64,000 bases of DNA. It comes from Providencia vermicola. GTDB taxonomy: Bacteria > Pseudomonadota > Gammaproteobacteria > Enterobacterales > Enterobacteriaceae. Under the pieces are notes generated by a model. That model was not told where the DNA came from. It did not search any database and saw only the letters and a program-made list of their open reading frames with translations. The position numbers were made by a program, and so were the translations under genes. The stretch is from NCBI RefSeq assembly GCF_020381325.1, contig NZ_JAGSPI010000012.1:47872-111871 (forward strand), written 5' to 3'. Shown here one piece after another: positions 53,670-62,726 of this stretch. Position 1 is the first letter of the stretch, and the number at the start of each line of letters is the position of its first letter.

Positions 53670-55967
53670 ATGAATATAGTGTGTATTGGCGGGGGACCCG
53701 CTGGGCTGTACTTTGGGCTACTGATGAAACTGCAAAACCCACAGAACCGCGTAGTGGTTGTTGAGCGCAATCGCCCGTTTGACACGTTTGGTTGGGGTGT
53801 CGTGTTCTCTGATGCGACGCTTAACAATTTGCGTCACGCTGACCCCGTGTCTGCGCAGACAATTTCTGCGGAGTTTAGTCACTGGGACGATATCGACATT
53901 CACTTTAATGGTGTCTGTAATCGCAGCGGTGGGCACGGGTTTATTGGGATTGGCCGTAAAAAGCTATTGAATATCTTACAAGATCGTTGCCTTGAGCTGG
54001 GAGTAGAGCTGGTATTTGAAACCCAAGTAACGGATGACCAAGCCATTGCGCGTGAGTACAACGCGGACTTACTGATTGCCTCTGACGGGATTAACAGCGC
54101 GGTACGTACCCGCTATGAAAATGTCTTTAAACCCGACATAGACCCACGTCGTTGCCGCTTTGTCTGGTTAGGCACCAAAAAGATTTTCGATGCCTTTACC
54201 TTCTTATTCGCCAAAAATGAACACGGTTGGTTTCAAGTTCACGCGTACCAGTTCCAAGAGGGGTTATCGACCTTTATCGTTGAAACCACCGAAGAAACAT
54301 GGCTCAAAGCGGGTATCGATCAGATGTCCCAAGAAGATGGCATTGCGTATTGTGAAAAACTGTTTGCCCCGTGGTTAGATGGGGAGAAATTGATTGCCAA
54401 TGCAGCGCATTTGCGCGGTGCAGCAATTTGGATCCGTTTCCCTCGGGTGATTTGTGATAACTGGGTGCATTGGACACAACCTTCACCAAGTAAAGACGTA
54501 CCTGTGGTGCTGATGGGGGATGCAGCGCACACCGCCCACTTCTCTATTGGGTCAGGCACTAAACTGGCCTTAGAAGACGCGATTGAATTGTGCGAAAGCT
54601 TGAAAACCACAGAAGGGGATTTGCGTAAAGGGCTTGAACATTACCAAGCGGTACGCAGTGTAGAAGTGCTAAAAATTCAAAATGCAGCGCGTAACTCGAC
54701 AGAGTGGTTTGAAAATGTTCGTCGCTATGAAAACCTTGCCCCTGAGCAGTTTGCCTACTCACTGCTAACACGTTCTCAGCGCATTTCCCATGAAAATTTA
54801 CGCGTTCGTGATGCAGCGTGGCTGGATAACTATGAGCAGTGGTTTGCTACGCAAGCAGGCGCAACAAGGCACGTTCCTCCAATGCTTACGCCATTTCAGG
54901 TGCGCGATATTACGTTGAACAACCGCGTTGTGGCCTCGCCGACTTTGTTGTACAGCGCCATTGATGGCGTGGTGGGGGATTTTCACACAGTGCATTTGGG
55001 AAGCCGTGCCTTAGGTGGTGTGGGATTAGTAATGACCGAAATGACGGCTATTGCTCCAGATGCTCGTATGACATTGGGATGCCCAGGGTTATGGAATGAT
55101 GAGCAGGCGGTGGCGTGGCAACGTGTGACAAAATTTGTGCATCAACACAGTACGGCCAAAATCGGCATTCAGTTGGGGCATGCAGGGCGCCGTGGCTCAA
55201 CCCAGCGGGGGTGGGAGCAGGAAAACCACCCATTGCCGAGTGGGAATTGGCCGCTCGTTTCTGCTTCTGCCTTGCCGTATTTACCGAACGTGTCTCAAAC
55301 GCCAGCGGCTTTAACAGAAGCGCAAATGGCGACGGTGATTGACCAATTTGTGGCAGCAGCTAAACGGGCAGACCATGCGGGGTTTGATTGGTTAGAGCTG
55401 CAAGCGGGGCATGGCTATTTATTGTCGAGCTTCTTATCGCCACTGACGAATAAGCGCACTGATAACTTCGGGGGTAACCTTGAAAACCGCCTGCGTTTCC
55501 CACTGGCGGTTATTCAGGCGGTACGTCACGTGTGGGGGAAACCGTTGGCGGTACGTATTTCGACCATCGATTGGGTTGAGGGAGGCACTACTGTGGACGA
55601 GGCCGTATTGATGGCCAAGGCGATGAAACAAGCGGGTGCGGATCTTATCGATTGTTCATCAGGAGAAGTGTCACCTGAACAAAAACCCGTATACGGACGT
55701 ATGTTTCAAACACCGATGGCAGACCGTGTGCGCAATGAGGCGGGAGTCCCTGTGATAGCGGTGGGGGCAATTACGGATGCTGACCAAGTCAACAGCATTA
55801 TTGCCGCGGGTCGTGCCGACCTTTGTGCTTTATCTCGCCCGTTATTATCGGATCCTGCGTGGCTGCTGCACGAATGTGCCCGTCACGGTTGGGAGGTCAC
55901 GTGGCCTGCGCCGTATGAATATGGGCGTCAACAGCTGTTGCAGCAAGTCAAATCCAACGGGCGTTAA
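53670..55967 (+). CDS. FAD monooxygenase-OYE fusion, salicylyl/anthraniloyl-CoA 5-hydroxylase-like
   Basis: Bifunctional flavoprotein of 765 residues. The N-terminal half is an aromatic hydroxylase: FAD motif CIGGGPAGLYFGLLMK at 5-20 and GDAAHTAHFSIGSGTKLALE near 283. The C-terminal half (from about 395) is an Old Yellow Enzyme-type barrel with GIQLGHAGRRGST near 500 and LQAGHGYLLSSFLSP near 575. This fusion is known for 2-aminobenzoyl-CoA monooxygenase/reductase and salicylyl-CoA 5-hydroxylase. A thioesterase precedes and a gentisate-type dioxygenase follows, so 5-hydroxylation of an ortho-substituted benzoyl-CoA is the expected step. The two substrate classes cannot be separated by eye. The gene looks more GC-rich than unit 1. 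Confidence 0.87.
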   Translation: MNIVCIGGGPAGLYFGLLMKLQNPQNRVVVVERNRPFDTFGWGVVFSDATLNNLRHADPVSAQTISAEFSHWDDIDIHFNGVCNRSGGHGFIGIGRKKLLNILQDRCLELGVELVFETQVTDDQAIAREYNADLLIASDGINSAVRTRYENVFKPDIDPRRCRFVWLGTKKIFDAFTFLFAKNEHGWFQVHAYQFQEGLSTFIVETTEETWLKAGIDQMSQEDGIAYCEKLFAPWLDGEKLIANAAHLRGAAIWIRFPRVICDNWVHWTQPSPSKDVPVVLMGDAAHTAHFSIGSGTKLALEDAIELCESLKTTEGDLRKGLEHYQAVRSVEVLKIQNAARNSTEWFENVRRYENLAPEQFAYSLLTRSQRISHENLRVRDAAWLDNYEQWFATQAGATRHVPPMLTPFQVRDITLNNRVVASPTLLYSAIDGVVGDFHTVHLGSRALGGVGLVMTEMTAIAPDARMTLGCPGLWNDEQAVAWQRVTKFVHQHSTAKIGIQLGHAGRRGSTQRGWEQENHPLPSGNWPLVSASALPYLPNVSQTPAALTEAQMATVIDQFVAAAKRADHAGFDWLELQAGHGYLLSSFLSPLTNKRTDNFGGNLENRLRFPLAVIQAVRHVWGKPLAVRISTIDWVEGGTTVDEAVLMAKAMKQAGADLIDCSSGEVSPEQKPVYGRMFQTPMADRVRNEAGVPVIAVGAITDADQVNSIIAAGRADLCALSRPLLSDPAWLLHECARHGWEVTWPAPYEYGRQQLLQQVKSNGR

Positions 55968-55995
55968 TCGCCCCGTGAATGAGGAGAACGAGCCG

Positions 55996-57123
55996 ATGAA
56001 CATGAAATCCCATGACCAATACCGTGAAAGCGTGGCAGGCCGCGCAGATGTAGCTGATACCCCTGAGCTTGTGGCGTATTACCAAGAGTTAGCTGACCTG
56101 AAAACGGGGGCTTTGTGGACGGTAGCAAACAAGATTGAGCCATGGCAGCCGCAGTCGTCGTCAGTCCCTGTGTTGTGGCGTTACCGTGACTTGCGTGAAC
56201 ATGTATTGCGTTCAGTGGAGCTGGTGACCCCTGAAAAAGCGGGGAGGAGAGTGGTCTATCTCAATAATCCCGGTCGTCAAGATGTGGCGGCAGCCGTGGG
56301 CTGGTTGTACTCTGGCTTGCAAGTGATGCACCCAGGGGAAGCAGCATCTGCCCATGCCCACTCCTCTTCAGCACTGCGTTTTATTATGGAAGGGCGCGGG
56401 GCGTACACCATCGTGGAAGGGCAAAAGATGATGCTTGAAGCGAATGATTTTGTGTTAACCCCGAATGGGACGTGGCACGAACACGGTGTCGCAGAAGATG
56501 GCTTGCCATGCATTTGGCAGGATGGGCTGGACATTCCGCTGGTCAATGCGATGGAAGCGGGTTTTTACAAAGTCCATCCTGACTTACACCAAGCACACAC
56601 GCGCCCTATTGATTACCCTGTGGGGATGTGGGGCGGTACCGCCTTGCGCCCACACGATATCGGCTGGGATAAACCCTATTCGCCATTATTTAAATACCAA
56701 TGGGGGCCAACCTATGAGGCACTGTGCCGCGCCGCAAACGTGGCCGACGGTTCGCTATTTGATGATGTACTAATGCATTACACCAACCCTGTAACGGGTG
56801 GGCACGTGATGCCCACCATCGGTGCGAGTATGCAGTTGCTGCGCCCAGGGTTTGTGGGCAAAGCCCATCGTCACACGGGGAGCTTTATTTACCAAGTGGC
56901 GAAAGGCCAAGGGTATTCGATTATTAATGGACAACGCTTTGATTGGCAAGAACGGGATATTTTCTGTGTGCCATCGTGGATGTTCCATGAACATGTGAAC
57001 ACCTCACAGACTGATGATGCGTGCCTATTCTGTTTTAACGACTTACCCGTGATGCAGTCATTGGGGCTGTATTACGAAGAGGCTTTAGTGGACAACGATG
57101 GCCATCAAAAAGTGACGAGCTAG
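55996..57123 (+). CDS. gentisate 1,2-dioxygenase-like bicupin
   Basis: Ring-cleaving dioxygenase of 375 residues from the ATG at 55996 with GAGGAG 9 nt upstream; the frame open to 55777 lies in the previous gene. Two cupin domains are visible: HAHSSSALRFIMEGRGAYTI (about 117-136) supplies the usual iron ligands, and AHRHTGSFIYQVAKGQGYSI (about 293-312) is the second. Gentisate dioxygenases open the ring between C1 and C2 to give maleylpyruvate. If the C2 substituent is an amine, the product would be an amide (maleamylpyruvate), which would explain the nitrilase-family gene downstream. Confidence 0.87.
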   Translation: MNMKSHDQYRESVAGRADVADTPELVAYYQELADLKTGALWTVANKIEPWQPQSSSVPVLWRYRDLREHVLRSVELVTPEKAGRRVVYLNNPGRQDVAAAVGWLYSGLQVMHPGEAASAHAHSSSALRFIMEGRGAYTIVEGQKMMLEANDFVLTPNGTWHEHGVAEDGLPCIWQDGLDIPLVNAMEAGFYKVHPDLHQAHTRPIDYPVGMWGGTALRPHDIGWDKPYSPLFKYQWGPTYEALCRAANVADGSLFDDVLMHYTNPVTGGHVMPTIGASMQLLRPGFVGKAHRHTGSFIYQVAKGQGYSIINGQRFDWQERDIFCVPSWMFHEHVNTSQTDDACLFCFNDLPVMQSLGLYYEEALVDNDGHQKVTS

Positions 57124-57268
57124 GTGGCGGAGTAAGGGGCAATATTCACGTCCTAATCTCGATGGAGTTATTTACCTAATTGATTTTATTAGTTTATTTT
57201 TATTCGATTAACCGATTTTACGTGAAACAGGCTGGCAGCGAGATGCTGTGAGCCGAGGAGAAAACACC

Positions 57269-58180
57269 ATGCGCTTAATTACTTACCGTTCTGATATCAC
57301 TGCTGCAGCTCGCTTGGGAGCGATTGTTGACCACCAAGTGGTTGATTTAGCTCGTCTTGCTGAAGAGCAAGGGCAATACTTGCCAGACAATATGTTGGAC
57401 TTTATCGATTTAGGGCCGCAAGGGGTGCGTGCAGGGACTGAACTGCTTAATGGTTTTGACGGGCAATTTCCCGCAGGAACCGCATGGCCAGTGCAAAACG
57501 TGAAAATCTTGGCACCGATCCCACGTCCCCGCAAAAACATCTTTGGTATTGGGCTCAATTATGTTGAGCACGTGGCAGAATCCAGTCGTACCTTAGACAC
57601 ATCGAAAGAGCTTCCTAAAGAGCCCGTGATTTTCTCTAAGCCACCAACCACAGTGATTGGCCCAGGAGATGCAATTGAACATAACGCTCAAATTACCCAA
57701 CAACTGGATTGGGAAGTGGAGCTGGCGGTGATTATGGGGACGCGAGCCAAAGGGGTTTCAGCGAAAGATGCACTGAACTATGTGTTTGGTTATAGCCTCA
57801 TGATTGATATGAGCGCCCGCGATTGCCGTCGTGCTGGGCAATGGATTTACTCAAAAGGGCAAGATACTTACGCACCGTTTGGCCCATGTATTGTTACTGC
57901 GGATGAGATTCCAGACCCACACACCTTGGACTTAAGCTTAAAAGTTAATGGCGTGACTAAGCAATCATCCAACACCCGTCATATGTTGTTTAACGTGAAC
58001 GCGTTAATTGAAGATATCAGCAAGGGGATCACTCTTGAGCCAGGGGATATTATTGCCACAGGTACCCCTGAAGGTGTGGGGGCAGGACGTTCACCGCAAG
58101 AGTGGGTGTGGCCAGGGGATGTGATTGAGGCATATGTACAAGGCATTGGTGAGCTGCGTCATCCTGTAGTGGCGGTATAA
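57269..58180 (+). CDS. fumarylacetoacetate hydrolase-family protein (acylpyruvase)
   Basis: Hydrolase of 303 residues from the ATG at 57269 with GAGGAG 8 nt upstream; a GTG at 57248 is less likely. FGIGLNYVEHVAESS (about 92), metal ligands in DWEVELAVIMG (about 150) and EPGDIIATGTPEGVGAGR (about 252) are the FAH signature. It would cleave maleylpyruvate or maleamylpyruvate to maleate or maleamate plus pyruvate. A 145-bp gap separates it from the dioxygenase; part may be a promoter. Confidence 0.87.
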   Translation: MRLITYRSDITAAARLGAIVDHQVVDLARLAEEQGQYLPDNMLDFIDLGPQGVRAGTELLNGFDGQFPAGTAWPVQNVKILAPIPRPRKNIFGIGLNYVEHVAESSRTLDTSKELPKEPVIFSKPPTTVIGPGDAIEHNAQITQQLDWEVELAVIMGTRAKGVSAKDALNYVFGYSLMIDMSARDCRRAGQWIYSKGQDTYAPFGPCIVTADEIPDPHTLDLSLKVNGVTKQSSNTRHMLFNVNALIEDISKGITLEPGDIIATGTPEGVGAGRSPQEWVWPGDVIEAYVQGIGELRHPVVAV

Positions 58181-58195
58181 AAAAGGAGCTAAAGC

Positions 58196-59224
58196 ATGTT
58201 GAACTTAGCGCAATTTAAAGCCGCAGCGGTGCAAGCGGCCCCTGTGTTTTTGGACACGAATGCCACTGTGGATAAAGCCTGTCGGCTGATTGAAGAGGCG
58301 GCGGATAACGGTGCCAAATTAGTGGCGTTTCCTGAAGTGTTTATATCGGGTTACCCGTATTGGAGTTGGGTGATGAACCCGATTGACGGCAGCCCGTGGT
58401 TTGAAAAACTGTGCAAATCGGCCATTGAAGTTCCAGGGCCAGAAATCCAAAAAATCGCCCAAGCTGCGGCGCGTCACCGTATCAATGTGGTGATTGGCGT
58501 CAATGAGCGTAACCCGCACGGTATTGCCACCTTGTATAACACGTTGGTGACCATTTCTGATGAGGGTAAAATTCTGGGGCGTCACCGCAAATTGGTGCCG
58601 ACATGGGCGGAAAAACTTACATGGGCAAATGGCGATGCGTCTTCGTTAAAAGTGCACCAAACTAGCGTAGGGCCACTGGGTGCCTTGGCGTGCGGTGAAA
58701 ATACCAACACTTTGGCGCGCTTCGCGTTATTGGCACAAGGGGAATTAGTGCACATTGCCAGCTATATTGCACTGCCTGTGGCTCCGAAAGATTATGACAT
58801 GGCTGAGGCCATCCGCCTGCGTGCGTCGGCACATTGTTTTGAGGGGAAAGTGTTCACCATCATTTCCTGTTCGACGGTGTCGGCGGAGATTATCGACGCG
58901 ATGTCAGCGAGCCACCCTGAAGCGCGTGATCTGTTGGCTCGCCCAAACAGTGCATTTTCGGGCATTATCGGCCCCGATGGTCGTGTGGTGGGGGAACCAC
59001 TGATTGATAAAGAAGGGATTGTGTACGGTGATATTGATTTAAACCGTTGTATTCAACCGCGGCAAATGCACGATATCACGGGGCACTATAACCGCTTTGA
59101 TATCTTCGATTTACAGGTAAATCGCCGTCCATTGAGTGCTGCCCGCTTTTATGGCGAGGGGCAAAGTGTGGATGAATTAAATCCCATGACTGAGAGCGAT
59201 GAACCGTTTGGGGAGAAAAAATGA
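58196..59224 (+). CDS. nitrilase-superfamily C-N hydrolase
   Basis: Protein of 342 residues with the Glu-Lys-Cys triad visible: FPEVFISGYPYW (about 42), HRKLVPTW (about 130) and CGENTNTLARFALLAQGE (Cys about 163). The last block and length place it near true nitrilases (branch 1). AGGAG precedes the ATG, and its stop overlaps the maleate isomerase start (ATGATGA). Given its neighbours, hydrolysis of maleamate to maleate and ammonia is proposed. An alternative is an upstream nitrile such as indole-3-acetonitrile. Known NicF maleamate amidases belong to another family, so the proposal needs an assay. Confidence 0.83.
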   Translation: MLNLAQFKAAAVQAAPVFLDTNATVDKACRLIEEAADNGAKLVAFPEVFISGYPYWSWVMNPIDGSPWFEKLCKSAIEVPGPEIQKIAQAAARHRINVVIGVNERNPHGIATLYNTLVTISDEGKILGRHRKLVPTWAEKLTWANGDASSLKVHQTSVGPLGALACGENTNTLARFALLAQGELVHIASYIALPVAPKDYDMAEAIRLRASAHCFEGKVFTIISCSTVSAEIIDAMSASHPEARDLLARPNSAFSGIIGPDGRVVGEPLIDKEGIVYGDIDLNRCIQPRQMHDITGHYNRFDIFDLQVNRRPLSAARFYGEGQSVDELNPMTESDEPFGEKK

Positions 59225-59979
59225 TGAGTCTGGCACGCACATTTCGGATTGGGCAGATTGTTCCGTCCTCGAACACCACCATGGAAACGGAAATTCCTGC
59301 TATTTTACGAGCACGGGAAGCGCAGTTTGCGGAGCGTTTTACCTTTCATTCCAGTCGTATGCGGATGAAAAAAGTGACCAAAGAGGAGCTGGCCAAAATG
59401 GACTCTGACAGCGACCGCTGCGCTCTTGAGCTATCGGATGCGGCGGTGGATGTCCTAGGGTATGCCTGCTTGGTTGCCATCATGAGCATGGGGAAAGGTT
59501 ACCACCGTGTATCGGAAAGCCGTTTACACCAACGTACGGTGGATAACGGGCACCCCGCACCGATTGTGACCAGTGCGGGGGCGTTAGTGGATGGGCTACA
59601 TGCCATTGGTGCAAAAAAAGTGTCTATTTTGACACCATACATGAAGCCGTTGACGCAATTAGTGATTGAGTATATTGAAAGCGAAGGCATTGAAGTGGTG
59701 GACAGCATTTCGTTGGAAATCCCTGATAACTTAGCGGTAGGTAGGCAAGACCCGCTGGCGCCAGTGGAAATCACTAAGCGACTCAACACCAACGTGGATG
59801 CGATAGTTGCATCGGCTTGCGTGCAAATGCCATCATTGCCATCAGTGCAATTGATTGAAGACCGAGTGGGTTTGCCTGTACTGTCTTCTTCAGTGGCGAC
59901 AACCTATATGATGTTGAAAAAGCTTGGCTTAGAGACTCGGACTGATGGGTTTGGGTCTTTACTCAGTGGAAAGTTTTAG
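59221..59979 (+). CDS. maiA: maleate cis-trans isomerase
   Basis: Enzyme of 252 residues that turns maleate into fumarate using two cysteines. PSSNTTMETEIPAI near the N terminus, CLVAIMSMGKGYH (Cys about 81) and ASACVQMPSLPS (Cys about 201) match the NicE/MaiA family. It overlaps the nitrilase-family stop. Its presence shows that the ring-cleavage route ends in maleate rather than fumarate, as in gentisate and nicotinate (maleamate) pathways. Confidence 0.9.
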   Translation: MMSLARTFRIGQIVPSSNTTMETEIPAILRAREAQFAERFTFHSSRMRMKKVTKEELAKMDSDSDRCALELSDAAVDVLGYACLVAIMSMGKGYHRVSESRLHQRTVDNGHPAPIVTSAGALVDGLHAIGAKKVSILTPYMKPLTQLVIEYIESEGIEVVDSISLEIPDNLAVGRQDPLAPVEITKRLNTNVDAIVASACVQMPSLPSVQLIEDRVGLPVLSSSVATTYMMLKKLGLETRTDGFGSLLSGKF

Positions 59980-60058
59980 CTGAATTATCGTCTCCTTCTG
60001 CTACTCTTGAGGGGCTAGATTAAATGCAATTATGCATAGCGCGTATCGAGAGGGACAG

Positions 60059-60592
60059 ATGTCAGACTCAAAGGTTTTTGTTGATAATTATTTGCCTGCC
60101 CTATTAGGGCAGGCATGGATGTTAGTTTCATCTGAATTTCATGCAATTGTTGAAAAAAAAGGGTTATCGGTATTGGAGTGGCGGGTGTTATCAACATTGG
60201 CGGGTAATGGCTCGATGGGGATCACTGAACTATCGCAAAAAACAGTTAGTAAACAACCCACAATTACTCGTGTTTTACAACGCTTAGAACAGCAAGGGCA
60301 TGTGCTGCGCCACAATAATCATAGTGGGAGTGATAAGCGAATTACATTGGTGAGTGTTACCTCCAGTGGGATGGCATTAGTTGATGGTCTCTTAGTTGAA
60401 GCACAACAACATGAAGAGGTGGTACTCGCTCCACTAGGTTTGCGTAAGAGTAAGATGCTCAAAGAAGTCTTACAGGAGTTAATTGAGCGTCATAGCTTAG
60501 AAAGTGTAAGTGAGACAGGAAATACTGAGAAAAAAACAGTCAGCAAAAAACAAATAAGAAATAAAAATAACGCTAAAAATTCAATTGAATAA
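60059..60592 (+). CDS. MarR-family regulator
   Basis: Winged-helix regulator of 177 residues from the ATG at 60059 with GAGAGGG upstream; a frame open to 60032 is less likely. MGITELSQKTVSKQPTITRV (about 58-77) is the HTH and SDKRITLVSVT (about 96-106) the wing. A Lys/Asn-rich tail of about 25 residues ends the protein. It lies 79 nt after the maleate isomerase on the same strand. MarR proteins often repress aromatic catabolic operons and release on ligand binding; the paired palindromes at 49119 and 49399 are candidate targets. Confidence 0.87.
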   Translation: MSDSKVFVDNYLPALLGQAWMLVSSEFHAIVEKKGLSVLEWRVLSTLAGNGSMGITELSQKTVSKQPTITRVLQRLEQQGHVLRHNNHSGSDKRITLVSVTSSGMALVDGLLVEAQQHEEVVLAPLGLRKSKMLKEVLQELIERHSLESVSETGNTEKKTVSKKQIRNKNNAKNSIE

Positions 60593-60858
60593 TCAATTAA
60601 TGACAACTTAGATAGCTATCTTATCTTAGATGAATGGTTTTTGTATTACAGATGCTTTTATTGTTAATTATCAAATTGATAGATAACTTTCTCACACTTG
60701 GTGACACTATTGGGATAAATGGTAACCTAATGATAGATAGGTAATTTCTGAATTTTGTTTTTTTTGTATCTGTTAATTAATTGCTACTTTACATTGATTC
60801 AATTTATCTATTAACTTCATTACTGATAATTAATGATTAGCTAAATATGGAGCAATCA

Positions 60859-62505
60859 ATGTCAGTTGTGACACTTGTACTCGTTTTTTTACTTGCGGTT
60901 ATTGTGAGTGTATTTATCTCGCGATTGCTCAAAGATATTATTCCATTACCCCTTATTCAGATAGCGCTGGGAGCAGGGCTGTCTCTGTATGGTTTTACGG
61001 TTGAATTTGAGCCTCATTTATTCCTGTTCTTATTTATTCCACCATTGCTGTTTCTTGATGGCTGGCGTATTCCAAAAGAAGCTTTATTCCAAGAAATTAA
61101 ACCGATTATGTCATTAGCGATAGGCCTCGTTGTGGTTACTGTTATTGGCATGGGGTTCTTTATTCATTGGTTAATTCCTGCCATTTCATTGGCCGTTGCT
61201 TTTGCGCTTGCCGCAATTTTATCACCGACCGACCCTGTTTCGGTTTCTGCGATGACAGTAAACTCGCCGTTACCATCAAGGATGGCACACATACTGGAAG
61301 GCGAGTCACTGCTCAACGATGCAACAGGTTTAGTCTGCTTTAGCTTTGCCGTAGTGGCCGCGTTAACGGGGACATTTTCCCTTGCTTCAGCGGCGGGAGA
61401 ATTCGTCTTTGTCGCATTCGGTGGAATTTTAATTGGCTTAGTAGTCGCTTGGGCAATTGGTTGGTTAAACCAATTTTTGGTTAAGCGTACAGGTGAAGAA
61501 CCTGCTATCCAAATCATGATCAGCCTGCTAATGCCGTTTACGGCTTATTTACTTGCAGAGCACTTGCATGTATCTGGTATTTTAGCCGCGGTTGTTGCGG
61601 GTATTGCTATGCACTATGAGAAAATTGCAGGGCGTATGCAGGCCGCGACACGGATGCAAAGTAAAGCCGTTTGGGACACTGTTCAAACGGCATTGAATGG
61701 GATGATCTTTATTTTGCTGGGTGAGCAATTACCAGGTATGTGGACAAACATGCCAGAAGTTGCGGCCGCCGCAGGAGCAAGCCATCCTTGGATGTTATTT
61801 GTTTATGTTGCAATTATTACAGTGGCACTGGCAATCTTACGTTTTAGTTGGGTTTGGATCTCAATGACCTTGACCGTATTCCATAACCGTCGCCGTGGTA
61901 AAGAAGCGGATGTGGTGCATATTCGCATGATGGCGATTATGGCGACGGCTGGTGTACGAGGTGCAATTACATTGGCGGGTATTTTAACACTGCCATTATT
62001 GATGCCTGACGGTTCTTTATTCCCGAATCGTGATGTGGCGATTTTCTTGGCAATGGGCGTTATCTTGTGTTCATTGTTGATAGCCAGTATTGCATTACCG
62101 ATTTTAACAAAAGGTTTAGTCCAAGATTTACCGTATGACAATGATGAAATTCGTGCTCGGTTAGCGCTAAATGAAGCGGCTATGGCCCACTTACGTGAGC
62201 TAATGAACCACCCTTCAGAGGATATGGATGAAATCGCCATGCGTACCGAGGTTGGGGCACAATTGTTAGAAATTTATGGTAGACGACTCGATAATACCGA
62301 TGAAACAGAATCTGATGTATATGATTTACATCGAATGATTGAGATGGAACGACAAATGTCTAATTCTGCATTGAAAGCAAAACGTGAAGCGTTATATCTC
62401 ATGCGGAAAAATAAAAACATTAATGAGCGGGTTTATCACCGTTTACGCGATGAATTGGATCTGAAAGAAGAAACGCTGAATCACCATAAAAACGGTAAAC
62501 ACTAG
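60859..62505 (+). CDS. CPA1-family Na+/H+ antiporter (YjcE-like)
   Basis: Inner-membrane cation:proton antiporter of 548 residues from the ATG at 60859, which has GGAG 6 nt upstream; the ATG at 60847 includes that GGAG and is less likely. Twelve or so helices are followed by a cytoplasmic tail (about 420-548). AAILSPTDPVSVSAM (about 120) and EGESLLNDATGLVCFSFA (about 145) carry the conserved Asp pair of the family. It resembles E. coli YjcE in length and order of motifs. Monocistronic; unrelated to the catabolic island. Confidence 0.87.
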   Translation: MSVVTLVLVFLLAVIVSVFISRLLKDIIPLPLIQIALGAGLSLYGFTVEFEPHLFLFLFIPPLLFLDGWRIPKEALFQEIKPIMSLAIGLVVVTVIGMGFFIHWLIPAISLAVAFALAAILSPTDPVSVSAMTVNSPLPSRMAHILEGESLLNDATGLVCFSFAVVAALTGTFSLASAAGEFVFVAFGGILIGLVVAWAIGWLNQFLVKRTGEEPAIQIMISLLMPFTAYLLAEHLHVSGILAAVVAGIAMHYEKIAGRMQAATRMQSKAVWDTVQTALNGMIFILLGEQLPGMWTNMPEVAAAAGASHPWMLFVYVAIITVALAILRFSWVWISMTLTVFHNRRRGKEADVVHIRMMAIMATAGVRGAITLAGILTLPLLMPDGSLFPNRDVAIFLAMGVILCSLLIASIALPILTKGLVQDLPYDNDEIRARLALNEAAMAHLRELMNHPSEDMDEIAMRTEVGAQLLEIYGRRLDNTDETESDVYDLHRMIEMERQMSNSALKAKREALYLMRKNKNINERVYHRLRDELDLKEETLNHHKNGKH

Positions 62506-62523
62506 TTTATTTTCAAAACCTAT

Positions 62524-62589
62524 CCAACCTGCAGTCAAACCTAATCGGTTTGTCAGCAGTCTGAGGCCTGAATATGTTCAGGCCTTTTT
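62524..62589 (+). repeat. terminator-linked palindromic repeat, copy 2
   Basis: CCAACCTGCAGTCAAACC and GGTTTGTCAGCAG form an imperfect palindrome (62529-62559). TCTG and a perfect AGGCCTGAA/TTCAGGCCT hairpin (62564-62585) with T-run follow. It ends antiporter transcription. About 40 bp match copy 1 at 26055-26095 with few changes. Confidence 0.8.
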
Positions 62590-62678
62590 CTGAACAATAT
62601 AAATGAGAGTGAAAACCGTATTTGACTAATTATATTGATGGCTGATAAGTTAGTGTTAATTCTATTTAGGAAAAAAAT

Positions 62679-62726
62679 ATGTCACAGGTTGTCGCACGTT
62701 TAAGCATGATTATTACCATCACTTAG
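62679..62726 (+). CDS. leader peptide with Ile/Thr codons
   Basis: A 15-codon ORF, MSQVVARLSMIITIT, with AGGA about 10 nt upstream. The last five codons are ATT ATT ACC ATC ACT, then TAG. Immediately after it lie mutually exclusive hairpins and an intrinsic terminator. This is the design of amino acid attenuation leaders. It could report shortage of charged isoleucine or threonine tRNA. Confidence 0.6.
   Translation: MSQVVARLSMIITIT

Noticed and set aside
55777-55995. 73-codon extension of the gentisate dioxygenase-like gene
   Set aside because: It overlaps the end of the OYE-fusion gene in another frame, and GAGGAG precedes the internal ATG at 55996.
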